Below are positions 62,682 through 64,000 of a stretch of DNA of 64,000 bases, piece after piece. The first letter of the stretch is position 1, and each line of letters begins with the position of its first letter. Origin of the DNA: Phycisphaeraceae bacterium (GTDB lineage: Bacteria; Planctomycetota; Phycisphaerae; Phycisphaerales; UBA1924); the NCBI GenBank assembly GCA_019636555.1, contig JAHBXH010000001.1, forward strand, positions 1,302,001-1,366,000, written 5' to 3'. Position numbers and translations under genes: made by a program. Under the pieces are notes generated by a model, which was not told the DNA's origin, did no database searches, and saw nothing but the letters and a program-made list of their open reading frames with translations.

Positions 62682-64000
62682 ATGTCACGTCGCATCCAGA
62701 ACCAAGAGTCCGAAACGTTCGAAACACGCTCCGCCGCGGCACACCGCGCCGAGCCCAGTCGAACATGCGAAAAGACTTTCGCGCTTCCCGCCCATGCCGG
62801 AATCGACACGGTGGCGCTGCGGGGAGGACGGAAGCCCGATCCGAGCACGGGCGCGATACTGACCCCGATTTTTCAATCGACGACGTACGCGCAAGAAGCG
62901 GTCGGCGTGCACAAGGGGCACACGTATTCGCGGGCGAGCAACCCGACGGTTTCGGCGCTCGAAGAAGCGCTCGGTGCGCTGGAAAATACGCCGCCCGCGG
63001 TCTGTTTTTCGACCGGACTTGCCGCGATCACGACGCTGTTTCTTTCGCTGCTGAAGTCGGGCGATCATGCAGTGGTCTCAGACGTTGTGTACGGCGGCAC
63101 GGTTCGATTGCTGAACCTGGTGCTTGAGCCGCTGGGTGTGGCGGCTTCCTTTGTTGATACTTCCGATTCGCGAGCGGTCGAGGCCGCGATCACGCCGCGC
63201 ACGAAGCTTGTCTTTGTCGAGACGCCCGCGAACCCAACGCTGAAACTCGCGGATGTCGAAGCGATCGCGCGGATCGCGAAAGAGCGCGGCATCCCGCTCG
63301 CTGTCGATAACACGTTTCTGACGCCGGTGCTTTTCCGGCCGCTCGACCGGGGCGCGGACATCGCGGTGTATTCAACAACCAAGTACATCGAAGGCCACAA
63401 TGCAACCGTGGGGGGCTCGATCTCGACGCGCGATTCGGCGCTGCTCGATCGGCTGCGGCTCTTTCGCAAGTCGCTCGGAACGATCCAGGCGCCGTTCGAT
63501 GCGTGGCTCACGCTCAAGGGCCTGAAGACCTTGCCGCTGCGGATTCGCCAGCACTCCCGCAGCGCGTTGGAAGTCGCTCGTTACCTCCTGAGTCACCCAA
63601 AGGTTACACGGGTGTTCTACCCCGGGTTATCGGAGTTTCCGCAGCACGAGCTGGCCCTGCGACAGATCCGATCGCAACACGGAGCGAAGAGAACGACGAA
63701 AAACGCCGATTCCGAAGTGTTCTTCGGGGGAATCGTTGCGTTTGAGGTTGCGTCCGGTGAGGGCGGCAGTGTAGATTCTGGTGTGACCGTGATGAACAAC
63801 GTCCAACTCTGCACTCTCGCGGAGAACCTCGGCTCGGCCGAGACGTTGATCACTCACCCCGCATCGATGACGCACGGGGATGTGCCGCGCGAGCAGCGTG
63901 AGCGCACCGGCATCACCGACGGACTGATTCGTCTCTCGGTCGGCCTCGAAGATCCGGCGGACATCATCGCCGATCTCGAGCAGGCGCTCGATCAAGTCGT
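62682..64000 (+). CDS. Cys/Met-metabolism PLP-dependent enzyme (cystathionine gamma-synthase/lyase family), 3' truncated by window edge
   Basis: At least 439 residues, open at the window end. After a variable N-terminus of about 45 residues the fold-type I core begins GIDTVALRGGRKPDP. Key motifs are TPIFQSTTYAQEA, HTYSRASNPTV, SDVVYGGTVRL, ETPANPTLKLADV, DNTFLTP and the PLP lysine in YSTTKYIEGHNATVGG. An insertion of about 20 residues (near RSQHGAKRTTKN) is unusual. Gamma-synthase, gamma-lyase, and O-acetylhomoserine sulfhydrylase cannot be separated by eye. The SAM riboswitch upstream favours a methionine-synthesis role. Confidence 0.88.
   Translation, partial: MSRRIQNQESETFETRSAAAHRAEPSRTCEKTFALPAHAGIDTVALRGGRKPDPSTGAILTPIFQSTTYAQEAVGVHKGHTYSRASNPTVSALEEALGALENTPPAVCFSTGLAAITTLFLSLLKSGDHAVVSDVVYGGTVRLLNLVLEPLGVAASFVDTSDSRAVEAAITPRTKLVFVETPANPTLKLADVEAIARIAKERGIPLAVDNTFLTPVLFRPLDRGADIAVYSTTKYIEGHNATVGGSISTRDSALLDRLRLFRKSLGTIQAPFDAWLTLKGLKTLPLRIRQHSRSALEVARYLLSHPKVTRVFYPGLSEFPQHELALRQIRSQHGAKRTTKNADSEVFFGGIVAFEVASGEGGSVDSGVTVMNNVQLCTLAENLGSAETLITHPASMTHGDVPREQRERTGITDGLIRLSVGLEDPADIIADLEQALDQV

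Noticed and set aside
1..64000. CRISPR array, prophage or integrative element
   Set aside because: No regularly spaced direct repeats, no cas, integrase, phage structural or conjugation genes were seen. The holin-like gene is isolated and its relatives are mostly chromosomal.

Overview
The window is high-GC bacterial chromosome, most likely from a planctomycete of the Phycisphaerae/Phycisphaerales. Five secreted proteins end in a Cys-bracketed, dockerin-like calcium-loop module of the type common in that group. Menaquinone synthesis uses the futalosine route (MqnD), there is a prepilin with a C-terminal DG motif, and outer-membrane biogenesis genes (BamD- and LptE-like) indicate a diderm envelope. 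This assignment is inference from gene content; there is no rRNA or marker phylogeny here.

Layout. 1-2.25 kb: the 3' end of purF, then three overlapping genes for small membrane proteins with a C-terminal zinc ribbon. 2.2-2.85 kb: a REP-associated tyrosine transposase (RAYT) bracketed by inverted REP-like palindromes. 2.9-7.7 kb: mqnD, an FAH-family hydrolase, a methyltransferase, smpB, a lone atpC and a lone FecCD permease. 7.8-7.93 kb: a MITE-like element with perfect 17-bp terminal inverted repeats. 7.9-14.6 kb: metH with a promoter/palindrome, a secreted transglutaminase-like protein and an extended bL31. 14.8-16.3 kb: tRNA-Asn, then a decayed IS630-family element that truncates an arylsulfatase. 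17-19.6 kb: a small holin-like protein, then a sigma/anti-sigma pair next to a spondin-domain sorted protein. 19.7-28.2 kb: a cation antiporter, glmS, PilZ, bamD-lptE and ftsH. 28.3-32 kb: a second ECF sigma module and a dockerin protein. 32.3-42.6 kb: a DUF1444 protein, acpP-fabF, a TPR lipoprotein, FliN-like, GH15, a papain-like lipoprotein, a BI-1 family protein and plsY. 43.2-49 kb: three more secreted dockerin proteins (a nuclease/phosphatase-fold protein and two subtilases). 49.1-55 kb: an operon running ppgK, gnd, zwf, GH63. 55.1-58.6 kb: a prepilin, an amidohydrolase and a formylglycine-generating enzyme. 58.7-62.4 kb: a 5-oxoprolinase operon (pxpB, pxpC, MFS, pxpA). 62.4-64 kb: a promoter and SAM-clan riboswitch in front of a Cys/Met-metabolism PLP enzyme that runs off the end.

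How the genes work together. GH15 and GH63 would release glucose from alpha-glucans, PpgK would phosphorylate it, and Zwf and Gnd would run the oxidative pentose phosphate branch. MetH and the riboswitch-controlled PLP enzyme both belong to methionine metabolism. AcpP, FabF and PlsY serve fatty acid and phospholipid synthesis. The formylglycine-generating enzyme activates sulfatases, and a sulfatase remnant lies in the same window. The most notable non-coding signals are the SAM-clan aptamer at 62461-62573, the covarying REP pair around the RAYT gene, the promoter-overlapping palindrome upstream of metH, and a candidate sigma-54 promoter upstream of ftsH.
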